Part shown: in pieces, positions 18,433-28,700 of the stretch
Position numbering within the stretch: the first letter of the stretch is position 1
Layout of the letters: each line of letters opens with the position of its first letter
NCBI GenBank assembly: GCA_937876315.1
Contig: CALEHQ010000043.1
Span: forward strand, 62,001 to 126,000
Source: an uncultured Actinomycetes bacterium
GTDB lineage: Bacteria; Actinomycetota; Acidimicrobiia; Acidimicrobiales; Acidimicrobilacustridaceae
Length of the DNA stretch: 64,000 nt
Reading direction: 5' to 3'
Translations under genes and position numbers: made by a program
Notes under the pieces: model-generated
What the model was told of the DNA's origin: nothing
Seen by the model: only the letters and a program-made list of their open reading frames with translations
The model's database searches: none

Positions 18433-20073
18433 ATGTTCGATGCACGTTTGCAGTGGGTTCCCTCGACCCACATCACTCCAGCTGGCAGAGCTACTGGTTT
18501 GGCTACTGGTTCGGCTCCTAACAGCGCGCGGTCGCGTCCGACTGAAAATCTCCTTGGCCGATTGTCGTCACTCAGCAATGACGAGCTCGTAGGCGAATCG
18601 CAGCGCATTGCCTCGTTACTTTCTTCAGCTCGAGCCGAACTCGGTCTCGTGCTGGCCGAAATCGAGGTTCGCGAACTCCACAAGGACTTCGACTGCGGAA
18701 CCATTGAGCGTTACGCCTCATGGCAGTGCCAGCTTTCGCCATCAAATGCTCGCACTACCGCGGCACTCGGGCGTGCCGTGCACGAGCTCCCCGTGTTGGG
18801 CGACGCTCTTGTCGAAGGCCGGCTTTCGGCCGATAAGGCGGTGATGATCGCCAAAGTTGCTGCGCCCGATTCCGAAGCCGCACTTGTTGATCTTTCTCAG
18901 TACACATCGATGGGGCAACTCCAAAAAGTATGCAGTTCCTGGCGCTCAGTTGCCGCTTCGCCAGAGGGTTCAACGCCCGAGGATCCCGACGCGTCACCAA
19001 TCGGTCGCGTTGTCGTGTTCCACAACGACCATGGCATCGAATTACGGGCGTCGTTCGATCATGTGCACGGAGCGCTGGTCCTTTCCGCGCTTGATGCCGT
19101 CACGGCTCATATGCGCGCCGAACGAAAAGAAGGTGCTCTCGCCGACAGCACGCCTATTCTTCGTGGAGTTCCGGCCGACCCCGATGAAGTCCCGCATGAA
19201 CGTTTAAATCGCGAACAATGGCGTGCCGAGGGACTTCTACGTCTGTGCGAACTCGCGAGTGCCCATGTCCCAGGTGAGCTTCAAGCATCAGGGTTTGCTA
19301 CTCAGATCGTTGTGCATGTCCCTGTCGACACGTTGTTGCACCCCGCTTCCCTCTCCGGCGTCGAGACCAGCCCTCCCGACGTGCTCGAACCTGCAGGAGT
19401 TGTGCTGCGCCGCGAAGCCGCTCGTTGGCTCGCTTGCGACGCTGGATTGCAAACAGTGCTCGAAGACAACAACGGTGACCCACTTCACCTCGGGCGGCGT
19501 ACCTCCACAATCACTCCACATCTCCGTCGTGCGGTGCACGCTCGCTATCGCACTTGCACCTGGCCCGGCTGCACCTCCACCGTTGTGCAGTTACACCACC
19601 GCCACCATCGATCCGTTGGCGGTCACGACGACGTCGAGAATCTCGTTCCCCTCTGTCGCTTTCATCACGGAGTGGTTCATCGTCGAGGCATCGCGGTCGG
19701 CCGCGACGATAGCGGCGAGTTGCACTTCTGGCGGCCCGGTGGCTCAGAAGTTTCCGCAACTGTCGATCCGCAACCTCCCGGCGCACCACCGCCGGCCCCG
19801 GCCGGCGAGGCCAGTCACGCGCTTGAGCAGCATCACGCCACGCTTGGAGTCGACACCACCGATCGTCGACGCCTCCCTCAATGGATGAACGATCCGTTTC
19901 ACCTTGGCGACATCATCGAAGCACTCCAGGCACGTCGAGATGCTGCTCGCCGACGCACACATCCGACCGGTTCAGTGACCCATGGTTCGGTGACGATCCA
20001 CCGTGACGATCCCGATCACGACCCCGATCACCGTGCCGACAGCAATCGCTCCCGGAAGAACGCCATGACCTGA
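18433..20073 (+). CDS. DUF222 protein with C-terminal HNH endonuclease domain
   Basis: The 546-residue protein has a long DUF222 region (about 40-340: ELVGESQRIASLLSSARAELG, SPSNARTTAALGRAVHELPVLG). It ends in an HNH domain: RTCTWPGCTSTVVQLHHRHH, GGHDDVENLVPLCRFHHGVVH, with paired cysteines and the catalytic histidines in place. Such proteins are numerous in actinobacterial genomes, often in many copies; their role is not established, though a mobile or self-splicing origin has been suggested for HNH relatives. The last 46 bases overlap the opposite-strand hydrolase gene. Confidence 0.88.
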   Translation: MFDARLQWVPSTHITPAGRATGLATGSAPNSARSRPTENLLGRLSSLSNDELVGESQRIASLLSSARAELGLVLAEIEVRELHKDFDCGTIERYASWQCQLSPSNARTTAALGRAVHELPVLGDALVEGRLSADKAVMIAKVAAPDSEAALVDLSQYTSMGQLQKVCSSWRSVAASPEGSTPEDPDASPIGRVVVFHNDHGIELRASFDHVHGALVLSALDAVTAHMRAERKEGALADSTPILRGVPADPDEVPHERLNREQWRAEGLLRLCELASAHVPGELQASGFATQIVVHVPVDTLLHPASLSGVETSPPDVLEPAGVVLRREAARWLACDAGLQTVLEDNNGDPLHLGRRTSTITPHLRRAVHARYRTCTWPGCTSTVVQLHHRHHRSVGGHDDVENLVPLCRFHHGVVHRRGIAVGRDDSGELHFWRPGGSEVSATVDPQPPGAPPPAPAGEASHALEQHHATLGVDTTDRRRLPQWMNDPFHLGDIIEALQARRDAARRRTHPTGSVTHGSVTIHRDDPDHDPDHRADSNRSRKNAMT

Positions 20074-20837
20074 TCAAGTGCAGCCCGAGTGGGGTGCCCG
20101 GGCTCATCAACCAAATGTTCGGTCACCACTGAATGTGCATTCTTGGGGTTGCCCCATTCGTTGCCTTCAGAGGAATCGATCTCAATGCCAATGAATCCAT
20201 CGCCGAGTTCTCGACGCAGCGTTGCGAATCGTTCGGCCGGCACTGCGCGGTCATTCGTGAATCGCATTCCGAGCACGCAGATGTCGTCGTTGGCGACGCG
20301 GTCTTTCACGACTCTGAGATCTTCAGGCGAAAGGTGAATACTGGCTTTGGCTTTTTTCGAAACCGGCAAAGGCAACGATGGCTGACTGAGTACAGGTGCA
20401 ATGACCGATGGATCCACCATCATGCCCAATGCAAAGCCACCGGTGAAACACATACCGATGGCTCCGACACCGGGGCCACCGCATTCAGTGTGCGCGTGAC
20501 GAGCAAGCGCACGTAACCAGATCGACAACGGTTCGGTCTTTCCCGTTGCAAAGGCGGCGAATTCTTTTGACACGCATCCCTTCGCCATCGACTTGGCGAT
20601 GTAGCTACCGCTCGGGGCTCGACCGGGCGTTCCGAACAACACCGGCAGATACACCGTGCATCCGAGTTCACGAACCCGACGCGCAAAGTCCGCCACCTTG
20701 GGCGTGACGCCCGGAATCTCCGCCATAACGATGACAGCCGGACCAGTACCGCTGCGGAAGACCTCGTGAGTCTCACCCTCGTGAGTGAATGATCCGCGGG
20801 TGAAGTCAGAAAGCTGATCTGCAATCTCAATTGCCAT
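20028..20837 (-). CDS. Dienelactone hydrolase family protein
   Basis: This 269-residue alpha/beta hydrolase has the family nucleophile block GAIGMCFTGGFAL with Cys130 in place of the usual Ser. Upstream are PAVIVMAEIPGVTP (possible E40 of the Cys-His-Asp/Glu set) and LPVLFGTPGR. A histidine late in the chain (NAHSVV) may complete the triad. Family members open dienelactones in chloroaromatic breakdown, but most genomic copies have unknown esters or lactones as substrates. The gene overlaps the 3' end of the DUF222-HNH gene on the other strand by 46 bases. Confidence 0.88.
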   Translation of the reverse strand: MAIEIADQLSDFTRGSFTHEGETHEVFRSGTGPAVIVMAEIPGVTPKVADFARRVRELGCTVYLPVLFGTPGRAPSGSYIAKSMAKGCVSKEFAAFATGKTEPLSIWLRALARHAHTECGGPGVGAIGMCFTGGFALGMMVDPSVIAPVLSQPSLPLPVSKKAKASIHLSPEDLRVVKDRVANDDICVLGMRFTNDRAVPAERFATLRRELGDGFIGIEIDSSEGNEWGNPKNAHSVVTEHLVDEPGHPTRAALDQVMAFFRERLLSAR

Positions 20838-20916
20838 CCCCGAACGCTAGAACGCTTCAGCCATGAGTGCCCTTTTAGGTAGTAGGAAAGAGGCACACAT
20901 TCGCTGAGGGGGACCC

Positions 20917-21744
20917 GTGAGCAGGAACGAAGGACGGTTCGAGGACAAGGTCGTGCTGATTACCGGTGCGGCACGCGGCCAGGGCCGTGCCCATGCTCGT
21001 CGGTTCGCCGCCGAGGGCGCCAACATCATCGCCGTCGACGCCTGCACCCCGATCCTTCCTGATGTCTCCTACGATGCCGCCACCGAGGAAGACCTGCGCG
21101 AAACCGCGCGTCTCGTTGAACAGGAAGGCCGCGGCATCGTCGCTCACGTGGCCGACGTTCGGAACCAAGCCGCACTCGACGCTGCGGTGGCCGAAGGCAT
21201 CGACCGATTCGGTCGACTCGATGTCATCGTCGCCAATGCGGGTGTCGCCAGCTACCACCTCACGTGGGAAGTTCCCGAGGAACATTGGGCGATTGTGCTC
21301 GATGTCAATCTCACTGGCGTGTGGCGCACGGTGAAAGCAGGCCTGCCCGCAATGATCGAAGCCGGCAACGGTGGTGCGATCACGTTCATTAGTTCCGCCG
21401 CTGGCCTTCGTGGCTATTCCTATCTCGGCCACTACGCCGCAACGAAGCACGGACTCGTAGGGCTTATGCGTTCACTCACTCTCGAGGTTGGTCAGTACGA
21501 CATTCGTGTCAACACCATTCACCCCGGCGCCGTCGACACCGTGATGGGTCACGACCCCGATGTGCAGCGCATCATCGCAGAAGATCCGCGAACGACTGGC
21601 GCGTACACCGGCCAGCGCCCACTCGACGGTGGCGCCCAGAAAGTCGACGATATTTCCAACGCGCTGCTGTGGATCAGTTCCGACGAAGCACGCATGGTCA
21701 CGGGCATCGCATTGCCCATCGATGCCGGCGCAGCGATGCGCTGA
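20917..21744 (+). CDS. Mycofactocin-type SDR family oxidoreductase
   Basis: The 275-residue short-chain dehydrogenase has the nucleotide motif VLITGAARGQGRAHARRFA, the NAG block VIVANAGVA, catalytic YAATK and the closing GIALPIDAGAAMR. The ARGQGRAHA form and the insertion after IIAVDAC (PILPDVSYDAATEEDLRETARL) are hallmarks of the mycofactocin-coupled SDR subfamily. There NAD is bound tightly and electrons pass to the peptide-derived cofactor mycofactocin. The start is GTG at 20917 with a GAGGGGG site 6 bases before it. It is followed after 12 bases by an LLM oxidoreductase gene. Confidence 0.92.
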   Translation: MSRNEGRFEDKVVLITGAARGQGRAHARRFAAEGANIIAVDACTPILPDVSYDAATEEDLRETARLVEQEGRGIVAHVADVRNQAALDAAVAEGIDRFGRLDVIVANAGVASYHLTWEVPEEHWAIVLDVNLTGVWRTVKAGLPAMIEAGNGGAITFISSAAGLRGYSYLGHYAATKHGLVGLMRSLTLEVGQYDIRVNTIHPGAVDTVMGHDPDVQRIIAEDPRTTGAYTGQRPLDGGAQKVDDISNALLWISSDEARMVTGIALPIDAGAAMR

Positions 21745-21756
21745 GAGGATTTCACT

Positions 21757-22728
21757 ATGAGCGTTCGACTCCCCCGCCAAAAGCCTTTTCGATTCAGCAT
21801 TCAGGCCAGTGAGCCGCCCGGCGGTTTCACCGGTAGTGCCGACGACGGCGACCGTTGGCGCGCACTGGCACGTCAGATCGAGTCACTCGGCTATGACTCG
21901 CTCACGATTGCCGATCATCTCGATTCGCAATTCGCGATTACCCCCGCGCTCGTATCAGCGGCCGAAGCAACAACCACACTCAAGATCGGCACATTGGTGT
22001 GGTGCAACGACTATCGCCATCCTGTGATTCTCGCCAAGGAAGCTGCAACTATCGACGTGTTGAGTGGTGGTCGACTCGAATTCGGCATCGGCGCCGGTTG
22101 GATGACCACCGACTACGAACAAGCCGGTATCCCGCTTGATCGACCCGGCATTCGCATCGATCGCATGGCCGAGGCCATCACAATCATCAAGGGTTTGTTC
22201 GGCGCTGGGCCGGTCGATTTCGAAGGTCAGCACTACAACATCGCCGGACACGAAGGAACGCCGAAACCACTGCAGTCGCCGGTTCCGTTCCTTATCGGTG
22301 GCGGCGGCAAGAAAGTGCTGGGCATCGCTGCTCGCGAGGCCGACATCATCGGCATAAATGTTGCACTCACCGCTGGCGTCATTGATGCATCAGCTGGCCC
22401 GAATGCCACGGCAGAAGCCACTGAAGAGAAGTTGCAGTGGATCGCCGATGCTGCGGGTGATCGCTACGACGACCTTGAACTGCAAACGCGTGTGCACCTG
22501 GCTGTCGTCACCGATGATCGCGAAGGTTTCGCCGAAATGGTTGCGCCTGCACTCGGCCTCACCGGAGCGCAGGCGTTGGAATCACCACACGCGCTGGCAG
22601 GAACCGTTGATCAGTTATGCGAAACGATTATCGAACGTCGCGAACGTTTCGCCCTGTCATACGTCACCGTTGGCGCCGACGCAGTCGAATCCTTTGCCCC
22701 GGTTGTTGCGCGACTCGCGGGAACCTGA
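21757..22728 (+). CDS. LLM class flavin/F420-dependent oxidoreductase
   Basis: This 323-residue luciferase-like monooxygenase-fold protein starts with FRFSIQASEPPGGFTG and has IESLGYDSLTIADHL, LKIGTLVWCNDYRHPVILAKEAATIDVLSGGRLEFGIGAGW and VPFLIGGGGKKVLGIAAREADIIGIN. The pattern fits the actinobacterial F420-dependent TIGR03621-like group rather than FMN luciferases, but this is from motif memory. It is co-directional with the mycofactocin-type SDR (12-base gap), so the pair may act on successive steps of one redox pathway. The substrate is unknown. Confidence 0.9.
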   Translation: MSVRLPRQKPFRFSIQASEPPGGFTGSADDGDRWRALARQIESLGYDSLTIADHLDSQFAITPALVSAAEATTTLKIGTLVWCNDYRHPVILAKEAATIDVLSGGRLEFGIGAGWMTTDYEQAGIPLDRPGIRIDRMAEAITIIKGLFGAGPVDFEGQHYNIAGHEGTPKPLQSPVPFLIGGGGKKVLGIAAREADIIGINVALTAGVIDASAGPNATAEATEEKLQWIADAAGDRYDDLELQTRVHLAVVTDDREGFAEMVAPALGLTGAQALESPHALAGTVDQLCETIIERRERFALSYVTVGADAVESFAPVVARLAGT

Positions 22729-22745
22729 GTAGTCGGACTTCCTAG

Positions 22746-24293
22746 CTATTCCCACTCGATGGTGCCCGGGGGCTTCGACGTGATGTCATAGGCCACTCGG
22801 TTAATGCCAGGCACCTCGTTGATGATGCGAGAGGACATGCGCTCAAGAAGGTCGTAGGGAAGTCGCGCCCAATCGGCAGTCATCGCGTCTTCACTAGTGA
22901 CCGCACGAATGATGGCTGGGTGGCCATAGGTCCGCTCATCGCCCATGACGCCAACTGAGCGAATGTCGGGAAGCACAGCGAAGGCTTGCCAGATTTCACG
23001 CTCGAGGCCGGCGGCCTTTACTTCTTCGCGCACGATGGCGTCGGCCTTTTGCAGCATCTCGACTTTGTCAGGCGTGACTTCACCGATGATGCGCACGCCG
23101 AGACCGGGGCCAGGGAATGGCTGGCGCCAAACGATTTCGTCGGGAAGACCAAGTTCTGTGCCCACCTTGCGAACTTCATCTTTGAACAACGTGCGTAGTG
23201 GTTCGACGAGTTCGAAGTCCATATCGTCGGGAAGACCGCCGACGTTGTGATGACTCTTTATCTTTGCGGCGTCTTTGGTGCCCGACTCGATGACATCGGG
23301 ATAGAGCGTTCCCTGAACGAGGAACTTGGCGTCTTCGAGACCACCCTTGGCATCTTCAAAAATACGAATAAAAAGTTCGCCGATTGCTTTGCGCTTTTCT
23401 TCGGGATCAGTGATGCCCGCAAGTCGTTCGAAGAATCGATCGCCAGCGCGAACGTGAATCAGTTCAATACCCTGATGACGCTGGAAGGTTTCGACAACCT
23501 GTTCGCCTTCACCGAGGCGCATGAGGCCGGTGTCGACAAACACGCATGTGAGCTGCGAACCAATTGCTTTGTGTACAAGCGCCGCAGCAACAGCGGAATC
23601 GACCCCGCCGGACAAACCGCAAATGGCGCGACCGTTGCCAACCTGGGCTCTGATGAGTTCAATCTGCGTATCGATGATTGATGACATCGTCCACGTCGGA
23701 GCGAGGCCGCAACCGTCGTACAAGAAGTGCTCTAGAAGTTCTTGGCCATGCGGCGTGTGCACAACCTCGGGATGGAACTGCACGCCGTACCGGCGATTCT
23801 TCACATCTTCATAGGCCGCTGCGGGAGTTTCTGGAGTTGACGCCGTGACCGTTGCGCCAACCGGCGGAACGGTGATGGTGTCGAAGTGGCTCATCCAGAC
23901 CGACTGCGTGCGGGGCTGCGCGGCGCTGAACAGAACGTCGTCGGCCACAACGTTGAGTTCGGTGCGTCCGTATTCACCGCGGTCGGTGCGAGAAACCTCG
24001 CCACCGAGATCGCGGGCGAGCAACTGTGCCCCGTAGCAAATGCCAAGAATCGGAACACCGAGTTCGTACACACCTGGGTCGATTGACGGAGCGCCATCGA
24101 CGTGCACCGAAGCAGGACCACCCGAAAAGATGATCCCAGCAGGGTTCTTGGCAGCAATCTCCGCTGCAGTGAGGTTGTGCCCGATGATTTCTGAGAACAC
24201 ATTGGCTTCACGCACGCGGCGCGCAATGAGTTGTGCGTACTGCGCGCCGAAATCGACGACAAGGACGGGGCCTACCGTCGATTCAGTGTTCAA
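22746..24293 (-). CDS. guaA: GMP synthase (glutamine-hydrolysing)
   Basis: GuaA aminates XMP to GMP using glutamine and ATP. The class I glutaminase domain shows [21 protein letters not shown] and [15 protein letters not shown] (C86). The synthetase domain shows [16 protein letters not shown] and a C-terminal dimerisation part ending [10 protein letters not shown]. The open frame runs to 24410, but its first 39 residues overlap guaB3 and are not GuaA-like. The best start is TTG at 24293 ([10 protein letters not shown]), 2 bases after the guaB3 stop, giving 515 residues, the normal length. The non-ATG start suggests translation depends on coupling to guaB3. Confidence 0.95.
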   Translation of the reverse strand: MNTESTVGPVLVVDFGAQYAQLIARRVREANVFSEIIGHNLTAAEIAAKNPAGIIFSGGPASVHVDGAPSIDPGVYELGVPILGICYGAQLLARDLGGEVSRTDRGEYGRTELNVVADDVLFSAAQPRTQSVWMSHFDTITVPPVGATVTASTPETPAAAYEDVKNRRYGVQFHPEVVHTPHGQELLEHFLYDGCGLAPTWTMSSIIDTQIELIRAQVGNGRAICGLSGGVDSAVAAALVHKAIGSQLTCVFVDTGLMRLGEGEQVVETFQRHQGIELIHVRAGDRFFERLAGITDPEEKRKAIGELFIRIFEDAKGGLEDAKFLVQGTLYPDVIESGTKDAAKIKSHHNVGGLPDDMDFELVEPLRTLFKDEVRKVGTELGLPDEIVWRQPFPGPGLGVRIIGEVTPDKVEMLQKADAIVREEVKAAGLEREIWQAFAVLPDIRSVGVMGDERTYGHPAIIRAVTSEDAMTADWARLPYDLLERMSSRIINEVPGINRVAYDITSKPPGTIEWE

Positions 24294-24295
24294 GA

Positions 24296-25459
24296 TCAGT
24301 GACCCATTCCGACGCCCTGCGCTTTCTGCAGGACCTTTCCTTCGGTCTGCAGTGCAGGAGCAACCATGACCTCGGCCTTTTGGAATTCCTTCACTGTTTG
24401 ATAGCCGCACGTGGCCATCGAGGTGCGAAGGGCGCCGAACAGATTCATGCGTCCGTCGTTTTCATTCGCGGGACCAACGAGAATTTCTTCGAGCGTTCCG
24501 CGAGTTGTGGTCTTGACGCGCGCGCCGCGAGGAAGTGTGGGATGGAACGTTGCCATGCCCCAGTGGTAACCCCGACCAGGTGCTTCAGATGCAGCGGCCA
24601 GCGGTGAACCGATCATGACGGCATCGGCACCGCACACGATGGCTTTAGCGATATCGCCGCCTGTTCCCATGCCGCCGTCGGCGATGACCTGGCAGTAGAC
24701 ACCGGTTTCATCGAGGTGACGCATACGTGCAGCGCGCGCATCGGCAATTGCAGTTGCCTGCGGGACACCGAGACCGAGCACTGCGCGAGTGGTGCATGCA
24801 TGGCCCGGGCCAACACCCACAAGAACGCCAGCCGCACCCGTACGCATGAGATGCAGGGCCGCTTGGTAGGAAGCACAGCCACCGACAATGACGGGGATAT
24901 CGATTTCACGAACGAACTTCTTGAGGTTCAGTGGTTCAACCGTCTTGGAAACATGTTCGGCAGAAACAACAGTTCCCTGAATGACGAGAAGATCGAGTTC
25001 CGCTTCAAGAATGGCCTTGGCTAACGACTCGGTCCGTTGCGGAGTTACCGACGCACACGAGGTAACCCCTGCAGCGTTAATTTCGCGAATGCGCTGAGCA
25101 ACGAGTTCGGGCTTGATTGGCTCCATATAGATCTGCTGCATCCGAGCGGTGGCTTTTTCGACATCGAGCTTGCTGATCTCTTCCAACAGCGACTCGGGAT
25201 CTTCATAACGAGTCCACAGACCTTCGAGGTTCAGCACACCAACGCCACCAAGTCGACCGATTTCGATCGCGGTTGCGGGGCTTACAACACCGTCCATCGC
25301 CGATGCCATGAGTGGAAGTTGGAACTTGAATGCGTCGATTTCCCAGGTGATATCGACATCTTCGGGATCACGCGTACGGCGGCTCGGCACGATGGCGATG
25401 TCGTCGAAGCCGTATGCACGACGACCCGACTTGCCCATTCCAATTTCGACTTCAGCCAT
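24296..25459 (-). CDS. guaB3: GuaB3-type IMP dehydrogenase-related protein without CBS domains
   Basis: The 387-residue TIM-barrel protein starts with [22 protein letters not shown] and has the catalytic loop [13 protein letters not shown] (C222), then [14 protein letters not shown]. Canonical IMPDHs are about 500 residues with two CBS domains inserted near residue 100. Here [13 protein letters not shown] runs straight on, so there is no CBS module. This architecture is the GuaB3 family of actinobacteria and cyanobacteria, related to IMPDH and probably acting in guanine nucleotide synthesis. It is 2 bases upstream of guaA, which supports that role. Confidence 0.93.
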   Translation of the reverse strand: MAEVEIGMGKSGRRAYGFDDIAIVPSRRTRDPEDVDITWEIDAFKFQLPLMASAMDGVVSPATAIEIGRLGGVGVLNLEGLWTRYEDPESLLEEISKLDVEKATARMQQIYMEPIKPELVAQRIREINAAGVTSCASVTPQRTESLAKAILEAELDLLVIQGTVVSAEHVSKTVEPLNLKKFVREIDIPVIVGGCASYQAALHLMRTGAAGVLVGVGPGHACTTRAVLGLGVPQATAIADARAARMRHLDETGVYCQVIADGGMGTGGDIAKAIVCGADAVMIGSPLAAASEAPGRGYHWGMATFHPTLPRGARVKTTTRGTLEEILVGPANENDGRMNLFGALRTSMATCGYQTVKEFQKAEVMVAPALQTEGKVLQKAQGVGMGH

Positions 25460-25554
25460 TGCTGATCCCTTCGCTCAAATCCGTCGGGGATACCCCGGGG
25501 GAGGAATGGCGGAACTGGACCACAAGGGCCCCACTCCGCTGGAAAGAGAGAACC

Positions 25555-26256
25555 CTACTCTGCGAGGCCGGGTGGGAGGACAGCGTTGGGAGCGTCCCAA
25601 TGCGTGATCTCGGCATCCGGATCGTGTGTCCCGGTAACGATCGAGAGGAGGTTTCGAAGCATCGCTGCGGTTGCACCCCACACCGTGTCACCCTCAATTT
25701 CGAAGAAAAAAACTGGTCGAGTGTGCTCTCCGAAGGTCCAGAGTTCCTCGCGAAACACTCCGTCATTCAACAATTCGTAGAGCCCAACGTGCAGCACCAA
25801 TTCCACCTCATCGGGAGCAGCTTGCAACGTTGGAATCACTAGATGCGGATCAGTGATTTCCGCGACGTACGGAACAACCCATGATCGACTCGACACAGTG
25901 CGCAAATGGTCGAGCTCGCCGAGGTGCCTCACCACTGATGGATCAAGCGCGATTTCTTCCTCGGCCTCGCGCAGCGCAGTAACCCAGAGCTGCTCCCCCG
26001 GCTCTTGGCGACCGCCAGGGAAACTCACCTCTCCGCTATGGCTACGAAGCGCCTTCGATCGACGGGTAAGCACTACCTGAGCGGCCCCCGTTACGTCCTC
26101 GTACAAGCCAGCGAGGACGGCAGACCGAAATGCACCATCGTCAACCTCCTGAGAACGCGGAGCAGCCGCCGAGGCCATGACCGTTCGAATTTCGGTCATC
26201 GTTGGACGACGAAGTTCTGCAGAAAGATGCGCCCAAGGCGCCGGACCACCTTCCAC
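25555..26256 (-). CDS. Nudix hydrolase, CoA pyrophosphatase-like
   Basis: The 233-residue protein contains a Nudix box GGRQEPGEQLW...REAEEEI (about residues 81-102) preceded by RRSKALRSHSGEVSFPGG. The LR.H.GEVSFPGGR block is typical of NudL-type coenzyme A diphosphatases. GTG at 26256 is the first usable start. The coding-like stretch QQIPRPPGTVEGGPAPWAHL extends upstream of it without a start codon, so the true N-terminus is uncertain; a later ATG at 26199 is possible. A small gene lies 41 bases upstream. Confidence 0.87.
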   Translation of the reverse strand: MEGGPAPWAHLSAELRRPTMTEIRTVMASAAAPRSQEVDDGAFRSAVLAGLYEDVTGAAQVVLTRRSKALRSHSGEVSFPGGRQEPGEQLWVTALREAEEEIALDPSVVRHLGELDHLRTVSSRSWVVPYVAEITDPHLVIPTLQAAPDEVELVLHVGLYELLNDGVFREELWTFGEHTRPVFFFEIEGDTVWGATAAMLRNLLSIVTGTHDPDAEITHWDAPNAVLPPGLAE

Positions 26257-26297
26257 CGTCCCGGGAGGACGAGGAATCTGCTGCTGGCCTCCCCGGT

Positions 26298-26498
26298 TCA
26301 GGACGCGCCTGCCTGCTTTTGCTCGACGAGCGCGCGCAGTAATTCAGGCATACCAGCGGTCTTGAGGTTGGCCATCACGCGACCGGGAGTGTTCTCACCC
26401 GTCTCCCATTCCGTCCAGGCGGCAAGCAACTTCTCGGGATCGGGCGGCGGGGGTCCGGCTGGCATGTCCATAGGCGCAAGGGTAGCGACAAGACTCAC
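26298..26498 (-). CDS. Small conserved-looking protein of unknown function
   Basis: A 66-residue ORF with Pro-rich residues PAGPPPPDPEKLLAAWTEWE followed by a helical part TPGRVMANLKTAGMPELLRALVEQ. Its composition, codon pattern and placement in a gap upstream of the Nudix gene suggest that it is real, but I do not recognise a function. Internal methionines at residues 10 and 12 are alternative starts. It lies just downstream of the groEL terminator. Confidence 0.6.
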   Translation of the reverse strand: MSLVATLAPMDMPAGPPPPDPEKLLAAWTEWETGENTPGRVMANLKTAGMPELLRALVEQKQAGAS

Positions 26499-26521
26499 AC
26501 TTCAACGCATGCTTCAACGCA

Positions 26522-26549
26522 AACGGCCGATCCCGAAGGACCGGCCGTT
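26522..26549 (-). terminator. Terminator hairpin after groEL
   Basis: A 12-bp stem, AACGGCCGGTCC on the minus strand, closed by a TTCG tetraloop and pairing with GGATCGGCCGTT (one G-T pair). It lies 48 bases past the groEL stop. The tract after it (TGCGTTG) is only weakly T-rich. Confidence 0.75.
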
Positions 26550-26596
26550 GCGAACAACCTGCGATTCAACCCTTGCGGGTTCATGCGCAGCGTTGG

Positions 26597-28246
<1,650 letters not shown>

Positions 28247-28257
28247 TCAGCTTCCGA

Positions 28258-28548
28258 TCACTTGATGACCGCGAGGACATCGCGGGCGTTGAGGATGAGG
28301 ACGTCTTGGCCATCGACGGTGATTTCCGTGCCGCCGTACTTGGAATAGACGACGGTGTCGCCCTTCTTGACGTCGACGGGGATGACCTCGCCGGTCTGTT
28401 CGCTGCGACGGCCGGGGCCGACGGCAAGAACTTCACCCTGCTGGGGCTTTTCTTTGGCGGTGTCGGGGATGACCAGACCGCTGGCGGTCGTTGCTTCGCT
28501 TTGTCCGGGAAGGACCACGATGCGGTCTTCGAGGGGCTGAAGGTTCAT
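28258..28548 (-). CDS. groS: 10-kDa co-chaperonin GroES
   Basis: The 96-residue protein starts with [29 protein letters not shown], which contains the mobile loop that binds GroEL. It ends with [13 protein letters not shown]-type residues ([19 protein letters not shown]). GGAGGC lies 7 bases before the ATG. It is the first gene of groES-groEL and sits behind two CIRCE elements. Confidence 0.98.
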   Translation of the reverse strand: MNLQPLEDRIVVLPGQSEATTASGLVIPDTAKEKPQQGEVLAVGPGRRSEQTGEVIPVDVKKGDTVVYSKYGGTEITVDGQDVLILNARDVLAVIK

Positions 28549-28588
28549 AGCTGGAGCCTCCGTAGGCAGTTGGTAATTGCGCTTGGTA

Positions 28589-28639
28589 GTAGCACTCGCG
28601 GGATGCGAGCGCTTAGCACTCTCCGCGTGGGACTGCTAA
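28589..28639 (-). promoter_or_regulatory. Two overlapping CIRCE operators (HrcA sites)
   Basis: Two inverted repeats of the CIRCE form (TTAGCACTC-N9-GAGTGCTAA) share three bases. The first at 28589-28615 is GTAGCACTC-N9-GAGCGCTTA (three deviations). The second at 28613-28639 is TTAGCACTC-N9-GACTGCTAA (one deviation). They lie 40-90 bases before groES, just downstream of the candidate promoter, where HrcA repressor would block transcription until heat shock. Confidence 0.9.
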
Positions 28640-28668
28640 CGATAGGCCCCTGACCCCCGGAGTCACAA
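28639..28668 (-). promoter_or_regulatory. Candidate groES-groEL promoter
   Basis: On the minus strand a -35 TTGTGA (28663-28668) and a -10 TATCGT (28639-28644) are spaced by 18 bases. They lie directly upstream of and touching the second CIRCE half-site, as expected for HrcA control. Confidence 0.6.
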
Positions 28669-28700
28669 CCTGGGATCGGAGAATCCCCGACAAGGGAATC

